Shown: piece after piece, positions 38,212 to 47,144 of the stretch
Numbering within the stretch: position 1 is the first letter of the stretch
Layout of the letters: each line of letters begins with the position of its first letter
Assembly: GCF_022429645.1 (NCBI RefSeq)
Contig: NZ_CP092480.1
Location: 3,516,501-3,580,500, forward strand
Length of the DNA stretch: 64,000 nt
Source of the DNA: Lutibacter sp. A80
GTDB lineage: Bacteria > Bacteroidota > Bacteroidia > Flavobacteriales > Flavobacteriaceae
Direction of reading: 5' to 3'
The notes under the pieces: generated by a model
Databases searched by the model: none
Seen by the model: only the letters and a program-made list of their open reading frames with translations
What the model was told of the DNA's origin: nothing
Position numbers and translations under genes: made by a program

Positions 38212-38679
38212 TTAAGGGGTTTTACTTATTTTGTCGTCCATTTCTTTTTTTAAATTAGTTGCAGCTATATAAATTGCAATGTTTTTTCTTAGGTAATATA
38301 AAGGTACCATAACTACAACCACTATTGGAATGGTGTAAATAAATTCTGTTTCATCAAAATAATCTAAATTATCATTTAGAACCGAAATTAGCTGAAATAA
38401 ATATGTAGCTATTGGAATTATTAGTGTATGACTCCACCATTTATTATGAGTAATGTATAATAATATGAATAAAAAAAGTGGGGTGAATTTGTTGAATATC
38501 CAAAAAACATACATTTCAATTGTTTGAAAATACCCGGCTTTAATTGTTCCAAAAATGGTATCGTATTCTGAAATATCATTTGGAATTAATAAATGAAAAT
38601 AGAGTAAAAAAGGCGTAATTATAATTAATATGGCAAGTATACTTTCATAAAGTAGGTATTTCTTTTTAGAAGGTTTCAT
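38212..38679 (-). CDS. Hypothetical four-helix membrane protein
   Basis: 155 residues, no family recognised. Four hydrophobic stretches are visible at about residues 12-33 (ILAILIIITPFLLYF), 57-78 (FWIFNKFTPLFLFILLYI), 84-102 (LIIPIATYLFQLISVL) and 112-133 (YTIPIVVVVMVPLYYLRK), followed by a charged cytoplasmic-looking tail (NLKKEMDDKISKTP). Codon use matches the neighbours. It is convergent with the methyltransferase gene, only 35 bases apart. Probably an inner-membrane protein; no functional clue. Confidence 0.72.
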   Translation of the reverse strand: MKPSKKKYLLYESILAILIIITPFLLYFHLLIPNDISEYDTIFGTIKAGYFQTIEMYVFWIFNKFTPLFLFILLYITHNKWWSHTLIIPIATYLFQLISVLNDNLDYFDETEFIYTIPIVVVVMVPLYYLRKNIAIYIAATNLKKEMDDKISKTP

Positions 38680-38800
38680 TATAATTTAAAGATTCATTAC
38701 ATATAAAATAATGTGAATAGTATCAGTAATAACAAGCTGTATTTAAAATTACAAAGAATTATTTTAATAGGTGTGCTTTTTTTAATCAAAATAGAAAAAA

Positions 38801-40171
38801 CTATCCTATTATGCTTTCTGGATTGTATCCTAAATACGCTGTGTTTTTGTGCTTAAATACTATGCCGTTTTTTTCAAGTTCTTTTAAAATAGGCTCGTAA
38901 ATAGTTTTTTTAACTGGTATAATAACTCCTGTTGCTTTTATTTGTTTGTTTAGTATTTTTAAAGCTGCAATAGCAACAGGTAAACCAACAGTTTTTGCCA
39001 TCGCAGTATAGGTTTGGTTGTCTCCAATGCATACCATACTACTTTCAATTTGTTGTTTTTTTCCATTTAGTTGGTATCCAAAAAGGTGCTGCATAACAAT
39101 CATATCTTTGTCGTTCGCTTTTAAAGTCCAACTGTCTTTTAATATTTTTTCAAGAATTTGTGCAGGAGTAGCATTTTTTAATCCTACTTTTTTGTTAGCA
39201 TCAAAAAGATTGAGTTCTAATAATTTTTCCCAAAGAATATCATCTTGATCAATTTTTAGATAATGTCTAAGTTTTAATTCAACAGAATCATTTGGGTTGT
39301 ATGCTAAAAACGAATTGGTAAATTCTCTATAACTCATAGTTTCAGAATTTTCAATCGTATAGCTGTCGTCAGTCATTCCTAATTGCACAAAAATATTCCA
39401 AGCTTTAGAAAACCCAACACGCCTAATTGTTCCTCTGTATAAAGTTAAAATATCTTCTAAACCATAAATACTTCTATATTTTAAAGAATCTCTGTTTGCA
39501 TAGGCTTCAAACTTTCCGTAGTCATCAATTTTTAAGAGTTCTGTACGTCTAAATAATTTATGATACGGTATATATTTGTATGTTCCTTCTTGAATAAATT
39601 TAGAAACACCTCCTTGACCTGCTAATACTACATTTCTAGGATTCCAAGTGAATTTATAGTTCCATAAGTTATCATCGCTCTCAGGCGCTACTAAACCACC
39701 GCAGAAAGATTCAAAAAGTAACATTTTACCACCTTTTTCGGTTATGCGATCAATCACTTGCATAGCACTCATATGATCTACACCAGGGTCTAATCCTATT
39801 TCATTTAAAAAAGTGATTCCTTTATTTTTTACAGCAGTATCTAGTGCTTGCATTTCTTCAGAAATATAAGAAGCCGTAACCATACTTTTACCATATTTTA
39901 AACAATCTTTTGCAATATTAATATGCAAATGTGCAGGAAGCATAGAAATTACAATACTAGCTTTTTTTATAGCTGTAGCTCTTTCTGTATTGTTAAAAAT
40001 ATCCAAGGCAATGGCTGTGCCATTTGTATGTTCTTGAATTTTAGCTTTTGCTTGTTCTAAAGAAACATCAGCAACAATTATATGCAAATTTTCAGAAACT
40101 GATTTATTTAACAAATAGTGTATTAAGGATGCTGAGGATTTACCTGCTCCTATTATTAATATGTTCCGCAT
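38801..40171 (-). CDS. Saccharopine dehydrogenase family protein
   Basis: 456 residues with an N-terminal NAD(P)-binding Rossmann fold (ILIIGAGKSSASLIHYLL, then VADVSLEQAK) and the saccharopine-dehydrogenase C-terminal domain (NEIGLDPGVDHMSAMQVID, ESFCGGLVAPESDDNLWNYKFTWNPRNVVLAGQGG, TLYRGTIRRVGFSKAW). The family interconverts saccharopine and lysine/glutamate semialdehyde in lysine metabolism. The flavobacterial member is usually an orphan without the lysine-ketoglutarate reductase half. The DUF2007 gene starts 27 bases upstream and should be in the same transcript. The exact reaction in this organism is inferred. Confidence 0.88.
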   Translation of the reverse strand: MRNILIIGAGKSSASLIHYLLNKSVSENLHIIVADVSLEQAKAKIQEHTNGTAIALDIFNNTERATAIKKASIVISMLPAHLHINIAKDCLKYGKSMVTASYISEEMQALDTAVKNKGITFLNEIGLDPGVDHMSAMQVIDRITEKGGKMLLFESFCGGLVAPESDDNLWNYKFTWNPRNVVLAGQGGVSKFIQEGTYKYIPYHKLFRRTELLKIDDYGKFEAYANRDSLKYRSIYGLEDILTLYRGTIRRVGFSKAWNIFVQLGMTDDSYTIENSETMSYREFTNSFLAYNPNDSVELKLRHYLKIDQDDILWEKLLELNLFDANKKVGLKNATPAQILEKILKDSWTLKANDKDMIVMQHLFGYQLNGKKQQIESSMVCIGDNQTYTAMAKTVGLPVAIAALKILNKQIKATGVIIPVKKTIYEPILKELEKNGIVFKHKNTAYLGYNPESIIG

Positions 40172-40198
40172 AACTTGTTGTACTGCTTTAAAGTTATT

Positions 40199-40432
40199 TT
40201 ATTCTTCAGAAGTAGCTATTTCATCTAAAACTTTTTTAGCTTTTTCTAAATCTAAGCTGTTAACTTTAAGTTTATAGCCTTCAACAAAAGCTGTACCTAT
40301 TGATGTTGCAATGTTTTGGTCAATAATATAACTTTCAATACCTTCATTAGCAAGCACTGCTTTTGCTATATGAATTTCATGAATTAAACTAGCTGTTAAA
40401 ACGGTAACTAATGATTCTGATGAGTTTTCCAT
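40199..40432 (-). CDS. DUF2007 domain small protein
   Basis: 77 residues forming one DUF2007 domain: VTVLTASLIHEIHIAKAVLANEGIESYIID, then YKLKVNSLDLEKAKKVLDEI. This is a small ferredoxin-like alpha/beta fold often annotated as a putative signal-transducing protein. Nothing else is fused. It sits directly upstream of the saccharopine-dehydrogenase-like gene. Role unknown. Confidence 0.85.
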   Translation of the reverse strand: MENSSESLVTVLTASLIHEIHIAKAVLANEGIESYIIDQNIATSIGTAFVEGYKLKVNSLDLEKAKKVLDEIATSEE

Positions 40433-40515
40433 GATTTTTAATTTTAAATTAATAAAAAGTCAATCTATTATAATATTCTTAACATTATAGATATCTTATT
40501 TAAAGATAAGAATAT

Positions 40516-40547
40516 TATATTTGAAAGCATCATAATTTTTAAATTTG
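40516..40547 (+). promoter_or_regulatory. Putative promoter(s) of the DUF423 gene
   Basis: Two perfect TAnnTTTG -7 boxes, TATATTTG at 40516-40523 and TAAATTTG at 40540-40547, lie in the 135-base divergent gap. The TTTG ending the first could serve as a slightly close -33 element (16-base spacer) for the second. The ATG is 20 bases beyond the second box. Confidence 0.5.
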
Positions 40548-40567
40548 ACTGTTAAGATTTTAATAAA

Positions 40568-40936
40568 ATGAATAAAAATTTAATACTTACAGCTGTTATT
40601 GGAGCATTTACAATTATTTTAGGAGCCTTTGGAGCGCATAGTTTACAAGAAACTTTAACTATAACTCAACTTAAAAGTTTTGAAACAGGTGTGCGGTATC
40701 AAATGTTTCATGTATTGGCTTTATTGTTTGTTAATACTTACAATGTATTTAATACTAAAACAAAAAATAGTATCAGTTTATTCTTTTTTCTTGGAATTCT
40801 TTTTTTCTCCGGATCAATATATGCAATAACATTTGGTGTAAGTGCTAAAAGTATTTGGTTTATTACTCCTTTAGGCGGTATGTTGTTTATTGTAGGCTGG
40901 CTTAAAATGGCAGTATCTTTTTATAAAACAAAGTAA
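40568..40936 (+). CDS. DUF423 family membrane protein
   Basis: 122 residues, four hydrophobic segments. The opening GAFTIILGAFGAHSL and GVRYQMFHVLALLFV are the DUF423 (YgdD/YwdK-like) signature; FSGSIYAITFG and ITPLGGMLFIVGWLKM complete it. A small inner-membrane protein with no established activity. Followed by a terminator, so monocistronic. Confidence 0.9.
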   Translation: MNKNLILTAVIGAFTIILGAFGAHSLQETLTITQLKSFETGVRYQMFHVLALLFVNTYNVFNTKTKNSISLFFFLGILFFSGSIYAITFGVSAKSIWFITPLGGMLFIVGWLKMAVSFYKTK

Positions 40937-40965
40937 TTATTAATGTTAAAAAAATTATAAAATAG

Positions 40966-41008
40966 CTTCTTTATAAGAGCGTTGTTTTTTTATAAAGAAG
41001 TTTTTTTT
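40966..41008 (+). terminator. Terminator after DUF423 gene
   Basis: Ten-base perfect stem CTTCTTTATA / TATAAAGAAG with a 15-base loop, followed by eight Ts. It is 29 bases after the stop codon. Confidence 0.85.
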
Positions 41009-41042
41009 GTATTATAAAGTATAAATTAGAAATACACGATTT

Positions 41043-41140
41043 TTTTTACTGTTTTTTGAAAACGTTTTCGCTAAAACAGTAAAAAGACATCTGGAAGTAA
41101 GTATTTGATAATCAGTATTTAAGTAATTGAAAACGTTTTA
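41043..41140. promoter_or_regulatory. Two palindromic operators upstream of pckA
   Basis: A perfect 12-bp dyad GAAAACGTTTTC (41058-41069) is nested inside a wider inverted repeat (TTTTTACTGTTTT at 41043-41055 with AAAACAGTAAAAA at 41073-41085). A second near-copy, GAAAACGTTTTA, is at 41129-41140, 71 bp away centre to centre. The AT-rich dyad with central CG is typical of LacI/GalR-family operators. The core sequence is unlike the operator at 21.6 kb, so a different regulator is expected. A TAAATTTG -7 box lies at 41196-41203, downstream of both. Confidence 0.7.
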
Positions 41141-41258
41141 GTAAATAGGTTTTTTTTACTGATATATGTCATAAGCTAGTACTTCTAATTATTTGTAAAT
41201 TTGTTAAAGAAATAAATGATAAAATTGAATATAATAATAAAATAAAAACACAACGAAA

Positions 41259-42878
41259 ATGCAAGTATTAAGAGACTCAGTTGTAGAAGCTTTAAAAAAT
41301 ATTGGCTTAACAAAAAAGAACGAAATTATTTACAATCCTTCTTATGAAGAATTATTTGAAGCTGAAATGGATCCTTCTTTAGAAGGTTTCGAAAAAGCTC
41401 AATTAACAGAATTAGATGCTGTTAATGTAATGACTGGTAAATTTACAGGTCGTTCTCCTAAAGATAAATTTATTGTAAAGGATGATATTACAAAAGATAC
41501 TATGTGGTGGAATTCACCTCAAGCTCCTAATGATAACAAACCAACTACACAAGCTGTTTGGAATGATTTAAAAGCATTAGTTGTTGAAGAATTAGATGGA
41601 AAAAGATTATTTGTAGTTGATACTTTTTGTGGTGCTAATGAAGATTCAAGATTAAAAGTACGTTTTGTAGTGGAAGTTGCTTGGCAAGCTCATTTTGTAA
41701 CTAATATGTTTATTAGACCAACAGCTGAAGAACTTGAAACATATGGAGAGCCTGATTTTACAGTATTAAATGGTTCTAAAACAAAAAACCCTAACTGGAA
41801 AGAGCATGGATTAAATTCTGAAGTATTTACAGTATTTAACTTAACTGAGAAAATGCAAGTTATTGGTGGATCTTGGTACGGTGGTGAAATGAAAAAAGGA
41901 ATTTTTGCAATGATGAACTACTATTTACCATTAAAAGGTATGGCTGCAATGCACTGTTCTGCTAATGTTGGTAAAGATGGTGATACTGCAATTTTCTTTG
42001 GTTTATCAGGAACAGGTAAAACTACGTTATCTACAGATGCTAGCCGTCAGTTAATTGGTGATGATGAGCACGGATGGGATGATGCAGGTGTATTTAACTT
42101 TGAAGGTGGTTGTTACGCAAAAACAATTAACTTAGATAAAGATGCTGAGCCAGAAATTTATGGAGCAATTAAACGTAACGCTCTTTTAGAAAATGTAACT
42201 GTTGATGAAGATGGTAAAATTGATTTTACAGATGATTCTGTAACTCAAAACACACGTGTTTCTTACCCAATTAATCATATTGAAAACATTGCTGTTCCTT
42301 CAAAAGCTGGAGCTGCTAAAAAAGTAATTTTCTTATCTGCTGATGCATTTGGAACATTACCTCCAGTTTCTAAATTAACTCCAGAACAAACTAAATACCA
42401 CTTCTTATCTGGATTTACAGCTAAATTAGCAGGTACTGAAAGAGGTATTACTGAACCAACTCCAACATTCTCTGCTTGTTTCGGAGCTGCTTTCTTATCG
42501 TTACACCCAACAAAATACGGTCAAGAATTAGTGAAAAAAATGGAAGCTAACGGAGCAGAAGCTTATTTAGTAAACACAGGATGGAACGGATCAGGAAAAC
42601 GTATTTCTATTAAAGATACTAGAGGAATTATCAATGCTATTTTAGATGGTTCTATAGAAAGAGCAGAAACTAAAAATATTCCAATTTTCAACTTAGAAGT
42701 ACCAACTTCTTTACCAGGAGTACATACTGAAATTTTAGACCCTAGAGATACATATGAAGATGCATCTGAATGGGAAACAAAAGCAACTAAATTAGCTGGT
42801 TTATTTATCGAAAACTTCGAAAAATATACAGATAATGAAGAAGGAAAAGCTTTAGTAGCAGCAGGTCCACAAATATAA
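41259..42878 (+). CDS. pckA: Phosphoenolpyruvate carboxykinase (ATP)
   Basis: 539 residues, normal length for the ATP-dependent enzyme. Walker A/kinase-1a [15 protein letters not shown] is at about residues 245-259, kinase-2 and metal residues are in [24 protein letters not shown], the substrate Arg region is [12 protein letters not shown] (about 64-75), and [14 protein letters not shown] is C-terminal. It converts oxaloacetate plus ATP to PEP, the first committed step of gluconeogenesis. Located alone between two terminators behind a two-operator promoter, so probably regulated by carbon source. Confidence 0.97.
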   Translation: MQVLRDSVVEALKNIGLTKKNEIIYNPSYEELFEAEMDPSLEGFEKAQLTELDAVNVMTGKFTGRSPKDKFIVKDDITKDTMWWNSPQAPNDNKPTTQAVWNDLKALVVEELDGKRLFVVDTFCGANEDSRLKVRFVVEVAWQAHFVTNMFIRPTAEELETYGEPDFTVLNGSKTKNPNWKEHGLNSEVFTVFNLTEKMQVIGGSWYGGEMKKGIFAMMNYYLPLKGMAAMHCSANVGKDGDTAIFFGLSGTGKTTLSTDASRQLIGDDEHGWDDAGVFNFEGGCYAKTINLDKDAEPEIYGAIKRNALLENVTVDEDGKIDFTDDSVTQNTRVSYPINHIENIAVPSKAGAAKKVIFLSADAFGTLPPVSKLTPEQTKYHFLSGFTAKLAGTERGITEPTPTFSACFGAAFLSLHPTKYGQELVKKMEANGAEAYLVNTGWNGSGKRISIKDTRGIINAILDGSIERAETKNIPIFNLEVPTSLPGVHTEILDPRDTYEDASEWETKATKLAGLFIENFEKYTDNEEGKALVAAGPQI

Positions 42879-42900
42879 TAAACAAACTGTTATAGAATTA

Positions 42901-42929
42901 AAAAGCTCGCCATTGGCGAGCTTTTTTTA
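42901..42929 (+). terminator. Terminator after pckA
   Basis: Perfect 12-bp stem AAAAAGCTCGCC / GGCGAGCTTTTT with an ATT loop, ending in seven Ts. It lies 22 bases after the pckA stop. Confidence 0.95.
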
Positions 42930-43010
42930 TGGTAAAATATTTTAAAATATTTTATTAGAAATAACTAGTTATATTGCTACGGTCTATTAAAATTTAAATT
43001 GAACCTGGCT

Positions 43011-43625
43011 TTAAAATAAACCGTTTATTTGAGCATCAATTTTATCAATTATAGACCCTAAATCTTCAGGATTGCTAACAAAGTCTAAATTGTCAACATC
43101 AATAATTAATAATTTCCCTTTGGTGTATTTTGTAATCCAAGCCTCATAACGTTCGTTTAGCCTACTTAAATAGTCTATACTAATAGAATTTTCATAGTCT
43201 CTACCTCTTTTATGTATTTGACCTACTAAAGTTTGAATAGAAGCTCTTAAATAAATTAATAAATCTGGAGGTGTTACCAAACGTTCCATAAGTTCAAAAA
43301 GAGAATCGTAATTTTGGTAATCTCTATTAGGCATTAAGCCCATAGCATGTAGGTTTGGAGCAAAAATGCGGGCATCTTCATAAATAGTTCTATCTTGAAT
43401 TATGTTTTTACCGCTTTCTCGAATTTCTAATATTTGGCGAAATCTACTATTTAAAAAATAAACTTGTAAATTAAAAGACCAACGTTCCATTTCTCCGTAA
43501 AAATCATCTAAATAAGGATTTTCTTCTACAGACTCAAAGTGTGGTTCCCAATTGTAATGTTTTGCTAAGAGTTTGGTTAGAGTGGTTTTACCTGCTCCTA
43601 TATTACCAGCAATGGCTACGTGCAT
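43011..43625 (-). CDS. Deoxynucleoside kinase (dNK family)
   Basis: 204 residues. The Walker A loop is IAGNIGAGKTTLTKLL (residues about 5-20), FESVEENPYLDDFY provides the catalytic Glu and substrate contacts, IIQDRTIYEDARIFA is the D-R-S-like motif, and a LID-like KRGRDYENSISIDYL segment follows. It phosphorylates deoxyadenosine/deoxyguanosine or deoxycytidine in nucleoside salvage. Base specificity cannot be read. The 255-base gap to its left (43626-43880) holds no convincing gene or hairpin. Confidence 0.9.
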   Translation of the reverse strand: MHVAIAGNIGAGKTTLTKLLAKHYNWEPHFESVEENPYLDDFYGEMERWSFNLQVYFLNSRFRQILEIRESGKNIIQDRTIYEDARIFAPNLHAMGLMPNRDYQNYDSLFELMERLVTPPDLLIYLRASIQTLVGQIHKRGRDYENSISIDYLSRLNERYEAWITKYTKGKLLIIDVDNLDFVSNPEDLGSIIDKIDAQINGLF

Positions 43626-43880
43626 AATAGTTTTTTATATAAAAATTAAAAAGCTAAAATACTTAATTTTTTTATGAATTAGCAATGCCAATTTAAATTT
43701 AAAAGGTAGTTTGTAACTTAATGCTTAAAAAGGAGATGTATAAAATGTAAATTTATATACATATTTAACAATCTATGTACTTAAAAACAGAAGTTTAATT
43801 AAATTTATAAGCAGTGGTAAGCCAAAGACTTTTTATTTTAATATTAGGTGTTTTTTTCAATAAAAATAAATTGTAGCTGT

Positions 43881-44561
43881 TTAATAAATTAGCTTATAAC
43901 CATAGCCTCTCACATTAATTATTTGGATTGTAGGGTCTAGTTTTAGTTTTTTTCGAAGTTTTGTTATAAAAACATCCATACTTCTTGCGTTAAAAAAATC
44001 ATCATCACCCCATAATTTCTTTAGAATAATTGAACGATCTAAAATTTGATTCTTATTTTTTGCTAAATTGTGAAGTAAGTGCGCTTCTCTATGTGTTAGG
44101 TTTTCTATATGAGAATCAAACTGTAGGGTTTGTTTTTTTAAATCGAAAATAAATTTTCCAAGTTGTATAGGTTCTGTAGTATCGTTGCTTTTGTTTCGTT
44201 TTAAAAGAGCATTAATTCTAACAATAAGTTCTTCCATACTAAAAGGTTTTTTTAAATAATCGTTACCTCCTAAATTAAAACCTTTAACAACATCTTCGGT
44301 TAAAGATTTTGCTGTTAAAAAAATAATAGGAATATCTTGATCTTCTTTTCGTATGTCTTCTGCTAGAGTAAAACCATCTTTTTTGGGCATCATAATGTCC
44401 AAAACCAACAGTAAAGGTTTTTCAGATTTATAGGTAGTATATGCTTCTTCTCCATCTGCACAAAGCAATACTTCAAAATTACGAGTTTCTAAACTTTCTT
44501 TAATAATTTGTCCTAAAGAAGGTTCATCTTCTGCTAATAGTATTTTTATTGTTTTAGGCAT
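43881..44561 (-). CDS. Response regulator, OmpR/PhoB type
   Basis: 226 residues. The receiver domain has the acidic pocket AEDEP and phospho-acceptor Asp55 in VLDIMMPKKDG, with switch residues FLTAKS and GGNDYLKKPFSMEEL. The winged-helix DNA-binding domain (residues about 130-226) ends NVRGYGYKLIY. Its start overlaps the sensor kinase gene by eight bases, so the two are one operon. Likely targets are the divergent promoters at 46.03-46.12 kb. Confidence 0.95.
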   Translation of the reverse strand: MPKTIKILLAEDEPSLGQIIKESLETRNFEVLLCADGEEAYTTYKSEKPLLLVLDIMMPKKDGFTLAEDIRKEDQDIPIIFLTAKSLTEDVVKGFNLGGNDYLKKPFSMEELIVRINALLKRNKSNDTTEPIQLGKFIFDLKKQTLQFDSHIENLTHREAHLLHNLAKNKNQILDRSIILKKLWGDDDFFNARSMDVFITKLRKKLKLDPTIQIINVRGYGYKLIY

Positions 44562-46026
44562 TTAAAAGTTCAATTTTAAATAAGGTATTGTTTTTTTTGT
44601 CGTAAATAATATCAATAGTTCCGCCGTGTTTTTCAATAATATTTTTTGTGTAATACAAGCCAATTCCAAATCCTTTTACATTGTGCGTATTTCCTGTTGG
44701 AATTCTATAAAATTGTTCAAAAACTTTATCTTTTTGTGTTTTATGAATTCCGTTACCATTGTCTTTTATGACAATAATAATCTTAGATGCTTTAGAGGAC
44801 AAAGTTACTGAAATTTTATCTCCTCCATATTTAATAGCATTGTCTATAATATTTCCAATAGCATTTTCAAAATGAAAAGAGTCTAAGTTTAAGGTTGTGT
44901 TTTCACAATTATTATGAAAACTTATTAGTTTATCGGTATTTATTAACTGGAATTTTTCAACTACATCTTCAATTAATTCGGCAATATTAGTGTTTTCTTT
45001 CGTTAAAACTAAGTTTTCGTTATTTATAGAAGCAGTTTCCAATATTTTTTCAACCATAGTATGGAGTTTTTGTACCTGATAATTGGCAATGCCAATATAT
45101 TTTTCCGATTTTACTTTATCGTCTAATGCATTAAAGTTTTTCATTGCTTCTAAAGCAGTTGAAATGGTTGCAATCGGTGTTTTAAACTCGTGCGTTATAT
45201 TGTTTATCAAATCGTTTTTTACTTCTGCAAGTTGCTTTTGTTTGTATATTGTTTTTAGTAAATATACTAAACTTGCAATAACGCTTAAAGATAGTAAAAG
45301 TGAGAGTAATATACTAATGTATGATTTTTCTAAAAGCAGTCGTGTTTCGTTAGTAAAAAATAATTTTAAATTACTTTTATGTGGTAAAAAAGTAGATTTA
45401 GAGGTTGCGGTTAAATGTTTTTTAGGAAAATTTTCGAGTTTAAAATCTATGGTTTTTGGAGGTATACCGCCTTTAGAGTAATTTTTCTTATAATATTTGT
45501 ATTTTAAACCATAGGTAACTTCAATATTATTACGTTTAAACTCTTCTACTAAATAACTATCTAATTTTTCTAAATCTAATGTATCTCTAGAAATAGAAAT
45601 AAAGACTTTAGAAATTAAACTATCTATATTTTTTGGAAAATTTTTATCACTTGTAAAGAAAGGGTACTGGCCATAATCATGATTTTTTAGTAATAATGGT
45701 TTACTGCTATCTTTTTTAATTAAGTTTTGTAGCGTACTGTCAATTTTTTTTTTGAATCCGTAACGCGAGTTTGTTTTTACAACAATGGTGTCTATTTTAT
45801 TTACAGAATTTAAAGTATCTGTAGAGGCGTATGTTATAATTCCAGATTTAGTAATATTAGCAAAGTACCTTTCTACCGAATTGTCTAAACTCAGTTGCAC
45901 TTTACTAATTAAATTTTTTTTATTTGTTTGGTATTCTTTATAGTTCCAATAAACTTGGGCTGCAATTGTAACTAAAATTGTTGCGCCAATAAAATAAACT
46001 ACATACTTGTAATTTTGCTTTTCCAT
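44554..46026 (-). CDS. Sensor histidine kinase
   Basis: 490 residues. One transmembrane helix is near the N-terminus (YVVYFIGATILVTIAAQVYW), a periplasmic sensor region of about 200 residues follows with no recognised domain, and a second membrane helix is at about 235-257 (SILLSLLLSLSVIASLVYLL). The HisKA box NNITHEFKTPIATI has its phosphorylated His at residue 279. ATPase motifs are N (AIGNIIDNAIKYGG), G1 (DNGNGI) and G2 (VKGFGIGLYYT). It is the partner of the overlapping response regulator. The signal sensed is unknown; the divergent GLPGLI/TonB genes suggest an envelope-related cue. Confidence 0.95.
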   Translation of the reverse strand: MEKQNYKYVVYFIGATILVTIAAQVYWNYKEYQTNKKNLISKVQLSLDNSVERYFANITKSGIITYASTDTLNSVNKIDTIVVKTNSRYGFKKKIDSTLQNLIKKDSSKPLLLKNHDYGQYPFFTSDKNFPKNIDSLISKVFISISRDTLDLEKLDSYLVEEFKRNNIEVTYGLKYKYYKKNYSKGGIPPKTIDFKLENFPKKHLTATSKSTFLPHKSNLKLFFTNETRLLLEKSYISILLSLLLSLSVIASLVYLLKTIYKQKQLAEVKNDLINNITHEFKTPIATISTALEAMKNFNALDDKVKSEKYIGIANYQVQKLHTMVEKILETASINNENLVLTKENTNIAELIEDVVEKFQLINTDKLISFHNNCENTTLNLDSFHFENAIGNIIDNAIKYGGDKISVTLSSKASKIIIVIKDNGNGIHKTQKDKVFEQFYRIPTGNTHNVKGFGIGLYYTKNIIEKHGGTIDIIYDKKNNTLFKIELLNA

Positions 46027-46030
46027 AAAT

Positions 46031-46121
46031 CAAAGTTAAGTACATAAAGTATATTATCCCAATCAGTTAACAGTAGTTAACATTAATTAACTTTAGAATA
46101 TTCTATATGTAATTATATTTG
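46031..46121. promoter_or_regulatory. Divergent promoters with triple TTAAC direct repeat
   Basis: TTAAC occurs at 46067-46071, 46077-46081 and 46087-46091, exactly 10 bp apart, the spacing bound by OmpR/PhoB-type regulators. On the minus side, TTG (46060-46062), a 21-base spacer and TAACTTTG (46031-46038) form a promoter for the kinase-regulator operon. On the plus side, TATATTTG (46114-46121), with a weak TTTA at about 46092 as -33, forms a promoter for the GLPGLI gene. The repeats abut both -33 regions. Confidence 0.72.
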
Positions 46122-46151
46122 TACTTAAAATAACACTAAAATTTATAAATA

Positions 46152-47036
46152 ATGAAATCAATTCTTTTAAAAAGTATCACAGTTTTAATGCTGTTTATAA
46201 GTGCTGTTGGGTTTGCACAAGATTTTCAAGGTAAAGCTATTTATCAAACTAAAACTACGTTAGATATAGATTTTGAAAACAGTGGAATTCCTGCTGATAG
46301 AATAAAAATGATGCAGGACAGAATGAAAAGTCAGTTAGAAAAAACGTTTGAATTAACATTTGACAAAACAGCATCAATTTATAAAGAAGAAGTAATGTTA
46401 GACCAATCCGCTGGAGGTGGAAGAGGAGGTTTTCGTATCGGTGCTTTTGGAGGTGGTACTACAGGAGATTACTATAAAAACACGCAAACTAAAACAGTTG
46501 TAAAAGAGAGTGAATTTAGTGGTAAAAACTTTTTAATAAAAGATGTTTTAAAAGATTATGAATGGAAGATGGAGCAAGAAACCAAAATGATTGGTGAAAA
46601 TATGTGTTTTAAAGCAACAACTACTATTGAAATTCCTGTAAGGCCAGAAATCAAATTTGGTAGAAGAGGAGGCCCTGGTCAAAATAATAGAGGTCAAGAG
46701 GAAGAAGAAGCTACAAAAGAAGAAGCTCCTAAAACAGAAGAGGTTGTTGTAACTGCTTGGTATGCGTTAAATATTCCAGTAAGTCAAGGTCCTTCAGATT
46801 TTTGGGGATTACCAGGTTTAATTTTAGAAGTATCTTATGGAAATACCAATATTTTATGTACTAAAATAGTAATCAACCCTAAAGATAAAATTGAGATTAA
46901 AGAACCAAAAAAAGGAAAAGAAGTTTCTCAAGCAGAATACGATAAAATTATTGCGGAAAAAATGAAAGAAATGGAAGAGCGTTTTAGAAATGAACGTCAA
47001 AAAGGTGGTCAATCAGGCGGTAGAAGAAGAGGATAA
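46152..47036 (+). CDS. GLPGLI family secreted protein with Gly/Arg-rich insertions
   Basis: 294 residues with a signal peptide ending GFAQ. The family-naming motif is present as FWGLPGLILEVSYGNT (about residues 217-232), preceded by VTAWYALNIPVSQGP. Unusual low-complexity inserts are QSAGGGRGGFRIGAFGGG (about 85-102), a GRRGGPGQNNRGQEEEE stretch (about 173-189) and the tail GGQSGGRRRG. GLPGLI proteins are found mainly in Bacteroidota, typically next to a TonB-dependent receptor, and have no assigned activity. The receptor gene is 108 bases downstream; the two-component system is divergent. Confidence 0.9.
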   Translation: MKSILLKSITVLMLFISAVGFAQDFQGKAIYQTKTTLDIDFENSGIPADRIKMMQDRMKSQLEKTFELTFDKTASIYKEEVMLDQSAGGGRGGFRIGAFGGGTTGDYYKNTQTKTVVKESEFSGKNFLIKDVLKDYEWKMEQETKMIGENMCFKATTTIEIPVRPEIKFGRRGGPGQNNRGQEEEEATKEEAPKTEEVVVTAWYALNIPVSQGPSDFWGLPGLILEVSYGNTNILCTKIVINPKDKIEIKEPKKGKEVSQAEYDKIIAEKMKEMEERFRNERQKGGQSGGRRRG

Positions 47037-47144
47037 AAACATATTAAAAGGTAGCTATCAATCTTGAAATAAGATTTGATAAATTTTTAAAAACTATAGG
47101 TGTATACAAGCCAAAACAATTCAAAATAAATAAAACAATTACAA

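Noticed and set aside
43626-43880. Possible small RNA or gene in the 255-base gap left of the kinase gene
   Set aside because: No stem with a T-run, no -7/-33 pair and no open frame of note; nothing supportable.
45083-45481. Plus-strand open frame of 132 codons inside the histidine kinase gene
   Set aside because: Antisense shadow over the HisKA domain and second membrane helix.
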